From the NCBI GenBank assembly GCA_964454675.1, contig CAYVUB010000022.1, forward strand, positions 1 to 41,329: DNA of 41,329 nt, read 5' to 3'. Positions within the stretch are counted from its first letter, which is position 1, and the number at the start of each line of letters is the position of its first letter. The translations under genes were made by a program, and so were the position numbers. A model generated the notes under the pieces. It was not told where the DNA came from, made no database searches, and saw only the letters and a program-made list of their open reading frames with translations. This document shows positions 1 to 8,387 of the stretch, one piece after another. Source of the stretch: CAYVUB01 sp964454675. Its GTDB lineage: Bacteria > Bacteroidota > Bacteroidia > Flavobacteriales > Flavobacteriaceae.

Positions 1-65
1 ATGAATTAGTTGGTTCGGGAGTAATTTCTTAAATTGCAGGAAAATTAACCCGAATTCTTGCATAT

Positions 66-1834
66 ATGAATAAGAAATTACTCTTCCTTAGTTTCGTGCT
101 ATGCCAGTTCATAACCTATTCACAAGAAGATGCATGGATTTATTTGACCGATAAGGAAAACGTCACTTTTTCTGTTCAAAATCCGCAAACCATTCTTTCG
201 CAGCAAGCCATCAATAGAAAAAATGCACATGGTATCGCTATTGATGAACGTGATGTGCCTGTCAATGAAAGCTATATTGCCCAAATCAAACAGCAAGCGG
301 GTATCACGGTTTTGGCAAAATCCAAATGGTTCAATGCGGTACACGTTCGTGGTAGTGAAGAAGCTGTCAATGTATTATCAGATTTGGGTTTTGTTGCTTC
401 AATTGAATTTGCCGATAAATCATTAAACACCGAATCCCGTGCAGCACATCAAACCAATAAGCAAAATGGAGAAGAAGCTTTGGTCAATTTCAATTATGGT
501 TCTGCATCCAACCAGGTGCAAATGATAAGTGCCGATGTACTGCATCTTTCAGATTATACAGGCGAAGGTATCACAATTGCCGTAATTGATGCCGGATTTC
601 CAAATGTGAATACCATGGGAGCATTTCAGCGTTTGCGGGACAATAACAAGCTTTTAGGCGGTTATGATTTTGTAAACAGGACATCCAATATTTATGAATA
701 CACCGGCAATTCTCATGGCACACGAGTATTGAGCACCATGGCAGGATATGTTCAGGATGAGTACGTAGGTACAGCACCCGATGCGTTTTATTATTTATTC
801 AGAAGTGAAGATGCCGCATCAGAAAATCCTGTTGAAGAAAGCTATTGGGTTGAAGCTGCAGAACGTGCCGATAGTCTTGGCGTACATATCATCAACACCT
901 CATTGGGCTACACCACGTATGATAATCCTAATTACAATTATACGCCAAATGATATGAACGGCTTAACGGCTTTTATCACTCGCGGTGCCACTATTGCTAA
1001 TGAAAAAGGAATGTTATTGGTTACATCTGCGGGAAATTCCGGTAATGGAAGTTGGGAAATTGTTGGCGCACCGGCCGATGCAGCAGGTGTATTATCGGTA
1101 GGTGCCGTAAATGCCGATGGTGTTTACGCATCATTCAGTTCAAGAGGGAATGCCACGCAGCCCACACAAAAACCCGATGTTGCCGCCAGAGGCGCCAGTG
1201 CATTCGTAATTTCAGAGAATAATACGATTGTGAACAATAGCGGNNNNNNNNNNNNNNNNNNNNNNNNNNNNNNNNNNNNNNNNNNNNNNNNNNNNNNNNN
1301 NNNNNNNNNNNNNNNNNNNNNNNNNNNNNNNNNNNNNNNNNNNGAGGCGCCAGTGCATTCGTAATTTCAGAGAATAATACGATTGTGAACAATAGCGGAA
1401 CGTCGTTTAGTTCGCCTATTCTGGCTGGTGGTATTGCAAGTTTGTGGCAAGCATTACCCAACGCCACAGCAGAAGACATTAAAAACTATGTGCGAATGTC
1501 TGCATCACAATATACCACGCCCGATTTCTTTTTGGGTTACGGGATTCCAAATCTGCAATTAGCGTTAGACATTGGATTATCGTTACAGGAAGCCGAAATT
1601 TTTGAGATTAAGGTTTTTCCAAATCCGGTAAATGACAGGTTGCATATCAAGTTACCGTCACAATCTGAAAATGCATCAATCATCCTATTTGATGTGCTTG
1701 GGAATCTTATTCTGGAAAAAGTAATCCTTACAGCTTATGATACTATTGATACATCAACCATGGCATCGGGCTTGTACCTGTTGAAAATTCAATCGGCAAC
1801 ACAATCAAAAACATTCAAATTAATAAAAAAATAA
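66..1834 (+). CDS. Secreted S8 subtilisin-like serine protease with T9SS sorting domain (interrupted by assembly gap)
   Basis: Secreted peptidase of the subtilase (S8) family. The N-terminus is a signal peptide ending near CQFITYSQ. The catalytic triad is visible: Asp in AVIDAGF (about residue 175), His in NSHGTRV (about 217) and Ser in GTSFSSP at 1403-1405. The C-terminus (from FEIKVFPNPVNDRL to the final TFKLIKK) is a type A T9SS sorting domain, so the protein should cross the outer membrane and be cell-attached or released. The reading frame is broken only by 100 N. Removing the N run and one of the two identical 55-base flanks restores one frame and gives about 537 residues, so I treat it as one intact gene. 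The stop codon directly abuts the next start (TAAATG), suggesting co-transcription. The substrate cannot be read from sequence. Confidence 0.9.
1189..1243 (+). repeat. Left copy of 55-base overlap at the scaffold gap
   Basis: This 55-base stretch, ending just before the N run, is identical to 1344-1398 just after it. It reads in the same protein frame in both places. That is the signature of two contigs whose ends overlap but were scaffolded with a fixed gap instead of merged. Confidence 0.95.
1244..1343. other. Assembly gap (100 N)
   Basis: Exactly 100 N, the conventional placeholder for a gap of unknown size. Because both flanks carry the same 55 bases, the true gap is probably negative (an overlap) and no sequence is missing from the protease gene. 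Confidence 0.97.
1344..1398 (+). repeat. Right copy of 55-base overlap at the scaffold gap
   Basis: Identical to 1189-1243. Collapsing the two copies and the N run (155 bases) joins ...TIVNNS to GTSFSSP and reconstitutes the catalytic serine motif of the subtilase. Confidence 0.95.
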
Positions 1835-2776
1835 ATGCCAAATAAAATCACGTCGCTCTTTAATATTCAATATCCAATCATACAAGCCGGAATGATTTGG
1901 AACAGCGGCTGGCGGTTGGCGTCGGCGGCAAGTAATTCAGGTATTTTAGGGCTAATCGGTGCAGGTTCCATGTATCCGGAAGTATTACGTGAACACATCC
2001 AAAAATGTAAGCAGGCAACCGATAAACCCTTTGGTGTGAATGTCCCGATGTTGTATCCGAATATTGAATACATCATGGACATCATTGTTGAAGAAGATGT
2101 CAAAATTGTATTTACATCTGCCGGAAATCCAAAAACATGGACTGCATGGTTGAAAGAACGCGGTATTACGGTTGTACATGTGGTAAGCAGCGTGAAATTT
2201 GCATTAAAAGCTCAGGAAGCCGGCGTTGATGCTGTCGTTGCTGAAGGTTTTGAAGCCGGAGGACATAACGGCAGAGAAGAAACCACAACATTGACGTTGA
2301 TTCCTATGGTTAAAGAACAGTTGGATATTCCGTTGATTGCTGCCGGTGGTATTGCAACAGGCAAAGCGATGCTGGCGGCTATGATTTTAGGTGCCGATGG
2401 CGTTCAGGTTGGTAGTCGTTTCGTTGCCAGTAAGGAATCATCAGCGCATCAGGCTTTTAAACAAGTGGTTGTGGATGCCCGGGAAGGCGACACGCATTTA
2501 ACTTTGAAAGAATTAGCACCGGTGAGATTGATAAAAAACAAGTTTTATAACGATTTGCAGGAACTTTATAAAACCTCGCCTACAGTTGAAGATTTAAAAA
2601 CCTTATTAGGCCGTGCTCGTGCCAAACGCGGTATGTTTGAGGGCGATTTAGTGGAAGGCGAGTTGGAAATTGGTCAAATTGCAGGATTAATTCATGATAT
2701 TAAACCTGTCAAACAAATTGTAGAGGATATGATGGCGGAATTTGAACAGGCTAAAAAAGAGGTTTCTAATTTGTAA
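1835..2776 (+). CDS. Nitronate monooxygenase / 2-nitropropane dioxygenase-like FMN enzyme
   Basis: TIM-barrel flavoprotein of the NPD/FabK-like family, 313 residues, a normal length. Family hallmarks are the N-terminal PIIQAGM segment, AEGFEAGGHNG in the middle and AAGGIATGKAM followed by LGADGVQVGSRF, the FMN-phosphate binding region. Members oxidise alkyl nitronates with oxygen and FMN; related proteins are enoyl-ACP reductases (FabK), and sequence alone does not exclude that. It is predicted cytosolic, with no signal peptide. It starts immediately after the protease stop codon, so it is probably translated from the same message, although no functional link between the two is obvious. Followed by a candidate terminator at about 2801-2872. 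Confidence 0.85.
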   Translation: MPNKITSLFNIQYPIIQAGMIWNSGWRLASAASNSGILGLIGAGSMYPEVLREHIQKCKQATDKPFGVNVPMLYPNIEYIMDIIVEEDVKIVFTSAGNPKTWTAWLKERGITVVHVVSSVKFALKAQEAGVDAVVAEGFEAGGHNGREETTTLTLIPMVKEQLDIPLIAAGGIATGKAMLAAMILGADGVQVGSRFVASKESSAHQAFKQVVVDAREGDTHLTLKELAPVRLIKNKFYNDLQELYKTSPTVEDLKTLLGRARAKRGMFEGDLVEGELEIGQIAGLIHDIKPVKQIVEDMMAEFEQAKKEVSNL

Positions 2777-2800
2777 TACAACTCATAATTTAATTTTTAC

Positions 2801-2872
2801 CATTAAGAAATTAAGGAAATTAAGATGTTCATTAAGTAATTCTTAATGCTTCTTAATGCCTTAATGTTTTTT
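2801..2872 (+). terminator. Candidate terminator built from CATTAAG/CTTAATG inverted repeats
   Basis: Between two convergent genes. CATTAAG (2801-2807) faces CTTAATG (2860-2866), with further imperfect ATTAAG/CTTAAT pairs inside, followed by a run of six T on the plus strand. It would end the protease/flavoprotein message. The many short repeats make it resemble a degenerate intergenic repeat element as much as a classical terminator. Confidence 0.5.
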
Positions 2873-2884
2873 AAAAAAAATCAG

Positions 2885-3832
2885 TTATTCTCGAAAAAAC
2901 CCACTAATATCAACCTGATATAACCTGCTCAAGCCATTTTCGTAACTTTCAAAAGTTTTCATTAAAGTTTCGGTTGATGATTTCGTTTTAAAATCCGGTG
3001 CGATAGCATTTCGCTTACTTGTAAAATATAGTGTTTTGGTGTTCACATCTACAAACGGACAATAGTCCATTTTGTCACCATTAATGGTTTCTCCCATGTT
3101 TTTTGAAGCCGTCCATTCGCCATTATCATCTCTATAACTAATGTACAAATCGCCACTTCCAAAGCCTCCTTCACGGTTATAACACGTGTAAATCATAAAA
3201 GATTCATCAGGCGATACAAAAGCATTAAACTCATAACCTTCAGAATTGACACCGGTACCTACAGATTTTGGATTTGTATAAACACCGTTTTTAAATTCGC
3301 TTACATAAATGTTATCTTTTTGTTTCAATTCCGGATTATCCAAAGTAAAATAGATGTTTTTGGAATTTGTGACAACAGGGTAAAACTCATCCATAGCTGT
3401 ATTTATTGGCGCACCCATATTAACAGGTTGCGACCATTTATCAGTTTTTGAAGGTCTTGTTACATACCAAATATCAAAATCTTTTACTTCTGTTGAGATA
3501 GCATCAAGCGGTCTGTTTGATGCAAAATAGAGTGAAAGCCCGTCACTTGAAAAGTAAGGCTCCAAATCAAAATACTGCCCCGAAAAAGAAATAATTTCAG
3601 GTTTACTCCAGCCATTTTCTTCTCTTTTTATACTTACCAATGCCGAAATGTCACTCATATAACTTTGCGCAGAAAATACAATTTCGTCTTGTTCTTTTGA
3701 AATAGCAACGTCTCTCACATTGGGAAATTGCGTTACAATATCATTTAAAAATGGTAAAATTTGTTTTTCAATGGATTGTGAATGACATATTGTGTTGAAA
3801 AAAAGAAAGATAAGCAAAAATAATCGTATCAT
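2885..3832 (-). CDS. Secreted PD40/TolB-like beta-propeller protein
   Basis: 315 residues with a signal peptide ending near NTICHSQS. The body repeats the PD40 pattern: blades such as EPYFSSDGLSLYFASNR, DEFYPVVTNSKNIYFT, NAFVSPDESFMIYT and DYCPFVDVNTKTLYFTSKR, each with an aromatic-rich strand after a Ser-Asp/Asn turn. It lacks the OmpA domain that often follows such propellers in Bacteroidota. It is predicted periplasmic or surface-bound; these propellers usually bind proteins or glycans and have no catalytic role. It is convergent with the flavoprotein gene and alone in its transcription unit. Confidence 0.8.
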   Translation of the reverse strand: MIRLFLLIFLFFNTICHSQSIEKQILPFLNDIVTQFPNVRDVAISKEQDEIVFSAQSYMSDISALVSIKREENGWSKPEIISFSGQYFDLEPYFSSDGLSLYFASNRPLDAISTEVKDFDIWYVTRPSKTDKWSQPVNMGAPINTAMDEFYPVVTNSKNIYFTLDNPELKQKDNIYVSEFKNGVYTNPKSVGTGVNSEGYEFNAFVSPDESFMIYTCYNREGGFGSGDLYISYRDDNGEWTASKNMGETINGDKMDYCPFVDVNTKTLYFTSKRNAIAPDFKTKSSTETLMKTFESYENGLSRLYQVDISGFFRE

Positions 3833-3876
3833 ATTTTTAAATTTTTAAGCTAATTTAAGCATTCAGCTTAAAAAGA

Positions 3877-3900
3877 AAAAGGGGACATAAATCCCCTTTT
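3877..3900 (-). terminator. Rho-independent terminator-like hairpin in a divergent region
   Basis: AAAAGGGGA (3877-3885), six-base loop, TCCCCTTTT (3892-3900): nine perfect pairs. On the minus strand it is followed by a T-rich run (TTTTTCTTTTT), so it would stop leftward transcription. The only gene to its left on that strand starts just beyond it, so it terminates nothing annotated; see findings. Confidence 0.55.
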
Positions 3901-4101
3901 AATTTGAAACCTTTAAAAATAAATTTTTAAATCCCTCTAAAATAATATCTTAAAGTCTCAGGTGTCTGTTTTTTTAACCAAAAACCAATTTTTTTAAAAA
4001 AAAGACACGTAAAAATAATGGATTACTTTTTTTATTTATAATATTTGACTATCAAGTTATTAACAATTTTAATATGCGTATTATACTATTCATAAATAAA
4101 T

Positions 4102-4150
4102 AACCTGCAAGATGTTATTTTGGATGAGCAATCCATTAAATTTGCAGGTT
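4102..4150 (+). promoter_or_regulatory. Structured leader upstream of the MATE gene
   Basis: AACCTGCAA (4102-4110) and TTGCAGGTT (4142-4150) form a perfect 9-bp stem. Inside the loop TGGAT and ATCCA can form a smaller stem. A 13-codon open frame (4112-4153; MLFWMSNPLNLQV) spans the structure and stops 9 bases before the TTG start of the transporter gene. A leader or attenuator is possible but unproven. Confidence 0.35.
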
Positions 4151-4162
4151 TAAATAGCAGCT

Positions 4163-5542
4163 TTGTTTAAACAATACACCAAAGAATTCAAATACAATTT
4201 AAATCTGGCAACGCCCGTAATTATGGGTATGCTGGGGCATACGCTTGTAGGATTGGTTGATAATATAATGGTTGGTCAGCTTGGTGCGGCAGAGCTTGCT
4301 GCAGTGTCGTTGGGCAACAGTTTTATTTTTGTTGCCATGTCACTGGGTATAGGGTTTTCTACAGCCATAACACCATTGGTGGCAGAAGCCGATGCCGAAA
4401 ATGATTTTGGCAAAGTGAAATCGGTATTTAAAAGCGGATTGGTATTGTGTATTGTGATGGGTATTGCTCTTTTTTTTACAGTATTGTTAGCCAAACCTTT
4501 AATGCATGTGATGAACCAGCCTGTGGAGGTTGTTGCGCTGGCAATACCGTATCTGGATTTTGTAGCATTGTCATTGGTGCCATTGGTAATTTTCCAGGCG
4601 TTTAAACAGTTTAGTGACGGTATGTCGCTCACAAAATACCCGATGTATGCCATAATCCTCACAAATGTTCTTAATGTTATTCTTAACTATCTGCTTATTT
4701 TTGGAACTTTCGGGTTCCCTAAAATGGGAATACTTGGTGCTGCCATAGGAACTTTAATATGCCGTATTTTGATGGTTGTTTTTTTATGGTGGCTTTTGCG
4801 CGGCAGGGAAAAATCAAAACACTATATAACCAACATCAAGATTTTTGTTTTAGAATCTGTAATGATTAAAAAACTTGTAAAACTCGGTTTGCCAAGTGCT
4901 ATGCAGATGTTTTTTGAAGTGGCGGTTTTTACGGCAGCAATCTGGCTGAGCGGTACCTTAGGGAAAAATCCGCAGGCGGCAAATCAAATTGCACTTAATA
5001 TGGCATCCATGACCTTTATGTTTGCGATGGGTTTGAGCGTTACCGCCATGATACGTGTAGGCAATCAAAAAGGGTTGAAAAACTTTACAGAGTTGCGCCG
5101 TATAGCATTTTCCATATTTTTATTGGGAATGATGTTTGCAACTGTTTTTGCGGTTTTATTTCTGATATTTCATCAATCACTTCCTAAAATTTATGTCAAT
5201 CTTGATGATGCCGCAAATTTTGCCGATACCTCAGAAGTAGTCAGTATTGCCGCAGTATTGCTTTTGGCTGCGGCGGTGTTTCAGCTTAGTGACAGCTTAC
5301 AGGTAATTGTGCTTGGCGCATTGAGAGGCTTGCAGGATGTAAAAATCCCGACGGTTATTACTTTTATTGCTTATTGGGTTATAGGGTTTCCTATCAGTTT
5401 TTATTTGGGAAAACAAGATGCCTATGGCAGTTTGGGAATTTGGATAGGATTGACAGCCGGACTCACAAGTGCCGCAATAATGTTGTATATTAGATTCCGT
5501 TATTTAACAAAAAGATTAATTTCACAACATAAAAACCCTTAG
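4163..5542 (+). CDS. MATE-family multidrug/cation efflux transporter
   Basis: 459 residues with twelve predicted membrane segments in two homologous halves, beginning with the family pattern ATPVIMGMLGHTLVGLVDNIMVGQLG. MATE proteins export drugs or toxic cations by Na+ or H+ antiport across the inner membrane. I keep the TTG start at 4163 because the residues after it (FKQYTKEFKYNLNLATPVI) match the amphipathic N-terminus typical of the family; the first in-frame ATG lies inside membrane helix 1. The next gene starts one base after this stop, so it probably heads a three-gene operon with the small acidic protein and the PAP2 phosphatase. Substrate unknown. Confidence 0.9.
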   Translation: MFKQYTKEFKYNLNLATPVIMGMLGHTLVGLVDNIMVGQLGAAELAAVSLGNSFIFVAMSLGIGFSTAITPLVAEADAENDFGKVKSVFKSGLVLCIVMGIALFFTVLLAKPLMHVMNQPVEVVALAIPYLDFVALSLVPLVIFQAFKQFSDGMSLTKYPMYAIILTNVLNVILNYLLIFGTFGFPKMGILGAAIGTLICRILMVVFLWWLLRGREKSKHYITNIKIFVLESVMIKKLVKLGLPSAMQMFFEVAVFTAAIWLSGTLGKNPQAANQIALNMASMTFMFAMGLSVTAMIRVGNQKGLKNFTELRRIAFSIFLLGMMFATVFAVLFLIFHQSLPKIYVNLDDAANFADTSEVVSIAAVLLLAAAVFQLSDSLQVIVLGALRGLQDVKIPTVITFIAYWVIGFPISFYLGKQDAYGSLGIWIGLTAGLTSAAIMLYIRFRYLTKRLISQHKNP

Positions 5543-5543
5543 T

Positions 5544-5771
5544 ATGACCTTACCAAAGTTTATTTTAGGCGATAATACCGATTTTCCCGAAGCCATTTAT
5601 ATCATCCATACAGAGTTTCCACGGTTTATCATAAATCTGGAAAATGATGACGTAGAATGGTTTGAAGAATTTGACGAAGAAGATGAAAAAGAACTGGCAT
5701 CTGAAATGGAATCTTTAATTCAGCAAGCCACTGATTTTTACGACAGAGAAATTTTAAGATACAATGATTGA
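5544..5771 (+). CDS. Small acidic conserved protein
   Basis: 75 residues, very acidic in the middle (EWFEEFDEEDEKELASEMESL) and without signal peptide or membrane segment. I recognise no named domain. Its reality is supported by tight packing: it starts one base after the MATE stop and overlaps the next start by eight bases. The pattern of short beta-strand (GDNTDFPEAIYIIHTEFPRFIINL) then acidic helix suggests a small folded cytosolic protein. Function unknown. Confidence 0.7.
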   Translation: MTLPKFILGDNTDFPEAIYIIHTEFPRFIINLENDDVEWFEEFDEEDEKELASEMESLIQQATDFYDREILRYND

Positions 5772-6345
5772 TAAGCTCATACAGTACGATGCAGAGCTGT
5801 TGATTTTTTTAAACAATTTAGGAACACCTGCATGGGATTCATTTTGGCTCGCAGTTACAGATAGATTTACCTTCTCGCCGTTATATCTCTTATTGCTGAT
5901 TCTCATATACCGTAAAATGGGACTTAAAGTAATGTTTCTGTCTGTCATAATGATTGTTTTGATGATTACGTTTACAGACCAAGCCACCAATATTTTTAAA
6001 AGCGCATTTGAACGTTTGCGCCCTTGCCGTACCGAAGGCGTTATGGAGCACATACGGTTTATAGCCGAACGCTGCGGAAAATACGGATTCTTCTCGGGGC
6101 ACTCATCCAACTCAATGGCGGCAGCGGTTTTTGGAGGATTATTGCTGCGTCCGTATTTTAAAAACCTGATTTTTATACTGTTGCTTTGGAGCGCTTTTGT
6201 GGCTTACAGCAGAATTTATGTGGGTGTGCATTATCCGCTGGATATTATATGCGGACTTGCCTTTGGCGCGGTAAACGGTTTTGGGTTTTACAAACTGTTT
6301 GGTTTTATAAGAACAAAATACATATTTGATAAGAATAAAAATTAA
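5764..6345 (+). CDS. PAP2-family membrane phosphatase
   Basis: 193-residue integral membrane acid phosphatase. The three PAP2 motifs are present: K...RP in KSAFERLRPC, SGH in FFSGHSSNSMAAA, and the SR...H block in YSRIYVGVHYPLDIICG, whose His is the nucleophile in this family. Members dephosphorylate lipid phosphates such as undecaprenyl pyrophosphate or phosphatidic acid at the outer face of the inner membrane; a carrier-recycling role is plausible but not specific. It overlaps the preceding acidic-protein gene by eight bases, indicating translational coupling within the MATE operon. Confidence 0.9.
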   Translation: MIDKLIQYDAELLIFLNNLGTPAWDSFWLAVTDRFTFSPLYLLLLILIYRKMGLKVMFLSVIMIVLMITFTDQATNIFKSAFERLRPCRTEGVMEHIRFIAERCGKYGFFSGHSSNSMAAAVFGGLLLRPYFKNLIFILLLWSAFVAYSRIYVGVHYPLDIICGLAFGAVNGFGFYKLFGFIRTKYIFDKNKN

Positions 6346-6357
6346 TAACTACATTTA
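6325..6357 (+). promoter_or_regulatory. Candidate Bacteroidota promoter for the epimerase gene
   Basis: TTTG at 6325-6328, a 21-base spacer, then TACATTTA at 6350-6357, which matches the TAnnTTTG -7 box except in the last base. It lies 28 bases before the ATG and overlaps the end of the phosphatase gene. Confidence 0.4.
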
Positions 6358-6385
6358 TACCTTTAAAATAATTTAATACTGTAAA

Positions 6386-7333
6386 ATGAAAATACTTGTT
6401 ACCGGAGCTGCCGGATTTATCGGTTCGCACACAGCAGAACGTTTACATTCATTAGGTCATGAAGTTATAGGAGTCGATAATTTTTCGCCGTATTATAGTG
6501 TTGGTTTAAAAGAACTCAACGCCAAATCACTGACCGATAAAGGTATTGAAATTATAAAAAAAGACCTTCGGGATGGCAATCTGGCAACGGTATTACCTAC
6601 AGATGTCGATTATATTTTTCATTTTGCGGCACAACCGGGAATTTCATCAACGTCAACTTTTGAAGACTATTTCAGTAATAATGTGATTGCCACAAAAAAT
6701 CTTGTGGATTATGCCTTGCAATGTTCCGGGTTAAAACTGTTTGTCAATATTGGCACTTCATCTATTTACGGATTGGAAGCAACATTTACAGAAGATATTG
6801 CACCCGAGCCGGCATCACATTATGGTGTTACCAAACTGGCAGCCGAACAATTGGTGCTTCAAAAAAGCAGGGAAGCCAAATTTAAAGCGTGTTCGCTCAG
6901 ATTGTATTCGGTAATAGGACCACGTGAGCGTCCCGAAAAAATGTACACCAAATTGATAGAACTGGGATTACATGATAAAGCATTCCCGTTATTTGAAGGC
7001 AGCGATGCGCACTTAAGAAGTTTCACGTATGTAGGTGATATTGTTGACGGTGTGGTAAGCGTTATAGGCAGCGAAGCTGTTGCCGACGGACAGATTTTTA
7101 ATCTCGGTACCGAAGTAGAACATACTACCAAAGAAGGTATTGAAGCCGTTGAGCAGGTTATCGGGAAGCCTATAAAACTCAATGTTATTGCCAAACGTGC
7201 CGGCGACCAGCTACGCACAAAAGCTAACATCGATAAAGCCCGGAAACTACTTAATTACAATCCGTCAACCACATTGCTGGAAGGTGTAAAAGCACAAGTG
7301 CAATGGTATAAAACTAATTTTTGGAAAGAATAG
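6386..7333 (+). CDS. NAD-dependent sugar-nucleotide epimerase/dehydratase
   Basis: 315-residue extended short-chain dehydrogenase. The N-terminal Rossmann motif is TGAAGFIGSH, and the active site is TSS (near residue 131) with YGVTK (near residue 148) giving the Tyr-x-x-x-Lys pair. The opening residues and DNFSPYY resemble UDP-glucuronate 4-epimerases (CapI/GAE type), but NDP-sugar specificity cannot be fixed by eye. It is cytosolic and would supply a sugar nucleotide for surface glycans. Its last 20 bases overlap the end of the convergent glycosyltransferase gene. A candidate promoter lies just upstream. Confidence 0.85.
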   Translation: MKILVTGAAGFIGSHTAERLHSLGHEVIGVDNFSPYYSVGLKELNAKSLTDKGIEIIKKDLRDGNLATVLPTDVDYIFHFAAQPGISSTSTFEDYFSNNVIATKNLVDYALQCSGLKLFVNIGTSSIYGLEATFTEDIAPEPASHYGVTKLAAEQLVLQKSREAKFKACSLRLYSVIGPRERPEKMYTKLIELGLHDKAFPLFEGSDAHLRSFTYVGDIVDGVVSVIGSEAVADGQIFNLGTEVEHTTKEGIEAVEQVIGKPIKLNVIAKRAGDQLRTKANIDKARKLLNYNPSTTLLEGVKAQVQWYKTNFWKE

Positions 7334-8372
7334 CCTTAACAACAGACATTAGTTTTTCATTACCGGTTTCCGTCGTATTTATAGCCAGGCTGTTGCCATT
7401 GTAAGGCTCGTATTTTACAGGATTTGTCACATTAAATAACCCAACGGTTGTAACGCCCGATGCACTTGCAAGATGCATCATACCGCTATCGGCACCAATA
7501 AAAATGGTCGAAGCGTGAAATACCGATGCAATTTCACGGATGTCCTTGCTGTAAAATGATTTGGCTTTAAAATCTACCTGTGAGACGTTTTCAACCGGCA
7601 GCATTTCAAAAATGTTATAATCAGGAAAAGATGAGGTTAAGGTGTTGTGAAAATCAAGCCACCATTCTTTTGAGTGGCATTTTGCGCCTGTGGCAAACGT
7701 AAATATGCAGATAGTCCCTTTTTCAGGATTAGAAATTAGAGAATTTAAGATTTTTTTGCCGTTGTTTATTTCCTTTTCTGTCAGTTTAATGTCCGGCACA
7801 GGAATAGGATTCGTGTTTAATTCTTTGGTAATTCCCGATTCAAAAAGGATGTTTCTCAGGTTATATATGGGACGTTTTGCAAAGTGAACATAATCTTTAG
7901 GCATATCCGGTGTGTCATCGGTACTATTTCCATAAAGTTTCATTTTTGACCTTGAAAATTTAGTTGCCAGCCTTCCCGATGATGATTTTATATCGGCATT
8001 TATAACCAAATCATACGAATGTTTCCTGAGCTTTACCCAAACTTTTAAATAGTTGACAGGCTCGTTGAGCGGCTTTTTTGGTAATGGTATAATGCGGTCA
8101 ACCTGCGGATAATTTTCAAAAATAACAGGTGTTATGCCGCCTTTGCTAAAAATATCTATTTTACAGTTTGGGAAGGTTGTTACCAGTTCTTGTACCAATG
8201 GCGTTACCAAAAGCATATTGCCCAAACGGTGGTTTGGTCTGCTTATTAAAATACGTTTTACCTTTAAAACATCTATTTCACTAAAATTTTCAATACGGTC
8301 ATTGCCTAAATTGCGTGTTAACACGTACATGAATTTTCTTCTGAAATTATTGATTGATTTTGGTACTTTCAT
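7314..8372 (-). CDS. Family 9 glycosyltransferase (heptosyltransferase-like)
   Basis: 352 residues with the GT9/GT-B architecture: the N-terminal LISRPNHRLGNMLLVTPLVQ motif and the C-terminal GADSGMMHLASASGVTTVGLF donor-binding segment common to ADP-heptose:LPS heptosyltransferases. It probably adds a sugar to lipopolysaccharide core at the inner membrane; whether the donor is heptose is not clear. It begins 15 bases after the meaB stop, so it is likely the last gene of the DUF2911-meaB-GT9 unit, an odd functional mix. Its 3' end overlaps the convergent epimerase by 20 bases. Confidence 0.88.
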   Translation of the reverse strand: MKVPKSINNFRRKFMYVLTRNLGNDRIENFSEIDVLKVKRILISRPNHRLGNMLLVTPLVQELVTTFPNCKIDIFSKGGITPVIFENYPQVDRIIPLPKKPLNEPVNYLKVWVKLRKHSYDLVINADIKSSSGRLATKFSRSKMKLYGNSTDDTPDMPKDYVHFAKRPIYNLRNILFESGITKELNTNPIPVPDIKLTEKEINNGKKILNSLISNPEKGTICIFTFATGAKCHSKEWWLDFHNTLTSSFPDYNIFEMLPVENVSQVDFKAKSFYSKDIREIASVFHASTIFIGADSGMMHLASASGVTTVGLFNVTNPVKYEPYNGNSLAINTTETGNEKLMSVVKAILSKN

Positions 8373-8387
8373 ACGGTGGCGGTTGGT

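Larger units (their letters stand above)
3833..4162. other. 330-base non-coding divergent region with several hairpins
   Basis: This stretch holds no convincing gene on either strand. It contains a 7-bp hairpin (TTTAAGC 3854-3860 with GCTTAAA 3866-3872), a strong GC-clamped hairpin at 3877-3900, a GTGTC...GACAC inverted repeat (3962-3966 and 4004-4008) joined by T-rich and A-rich arms, and an AACCTGCAA...TTGCAGGTT repeat (4102-4150) just before the MATE gene. It must contain the promoters of both flanking genes, but I see no clean TTTG/TAnnTTTG pair. Confidence 0.6.

Noticed and set aside
66..1364. Truncated protease gene and separate downstream fragment (1385-1834) as a pseudogene
   Set aside because: The break is only the N run; identical 55-base flanks rebuild one continuous frame with a complete catalytic triad and sorting domain.
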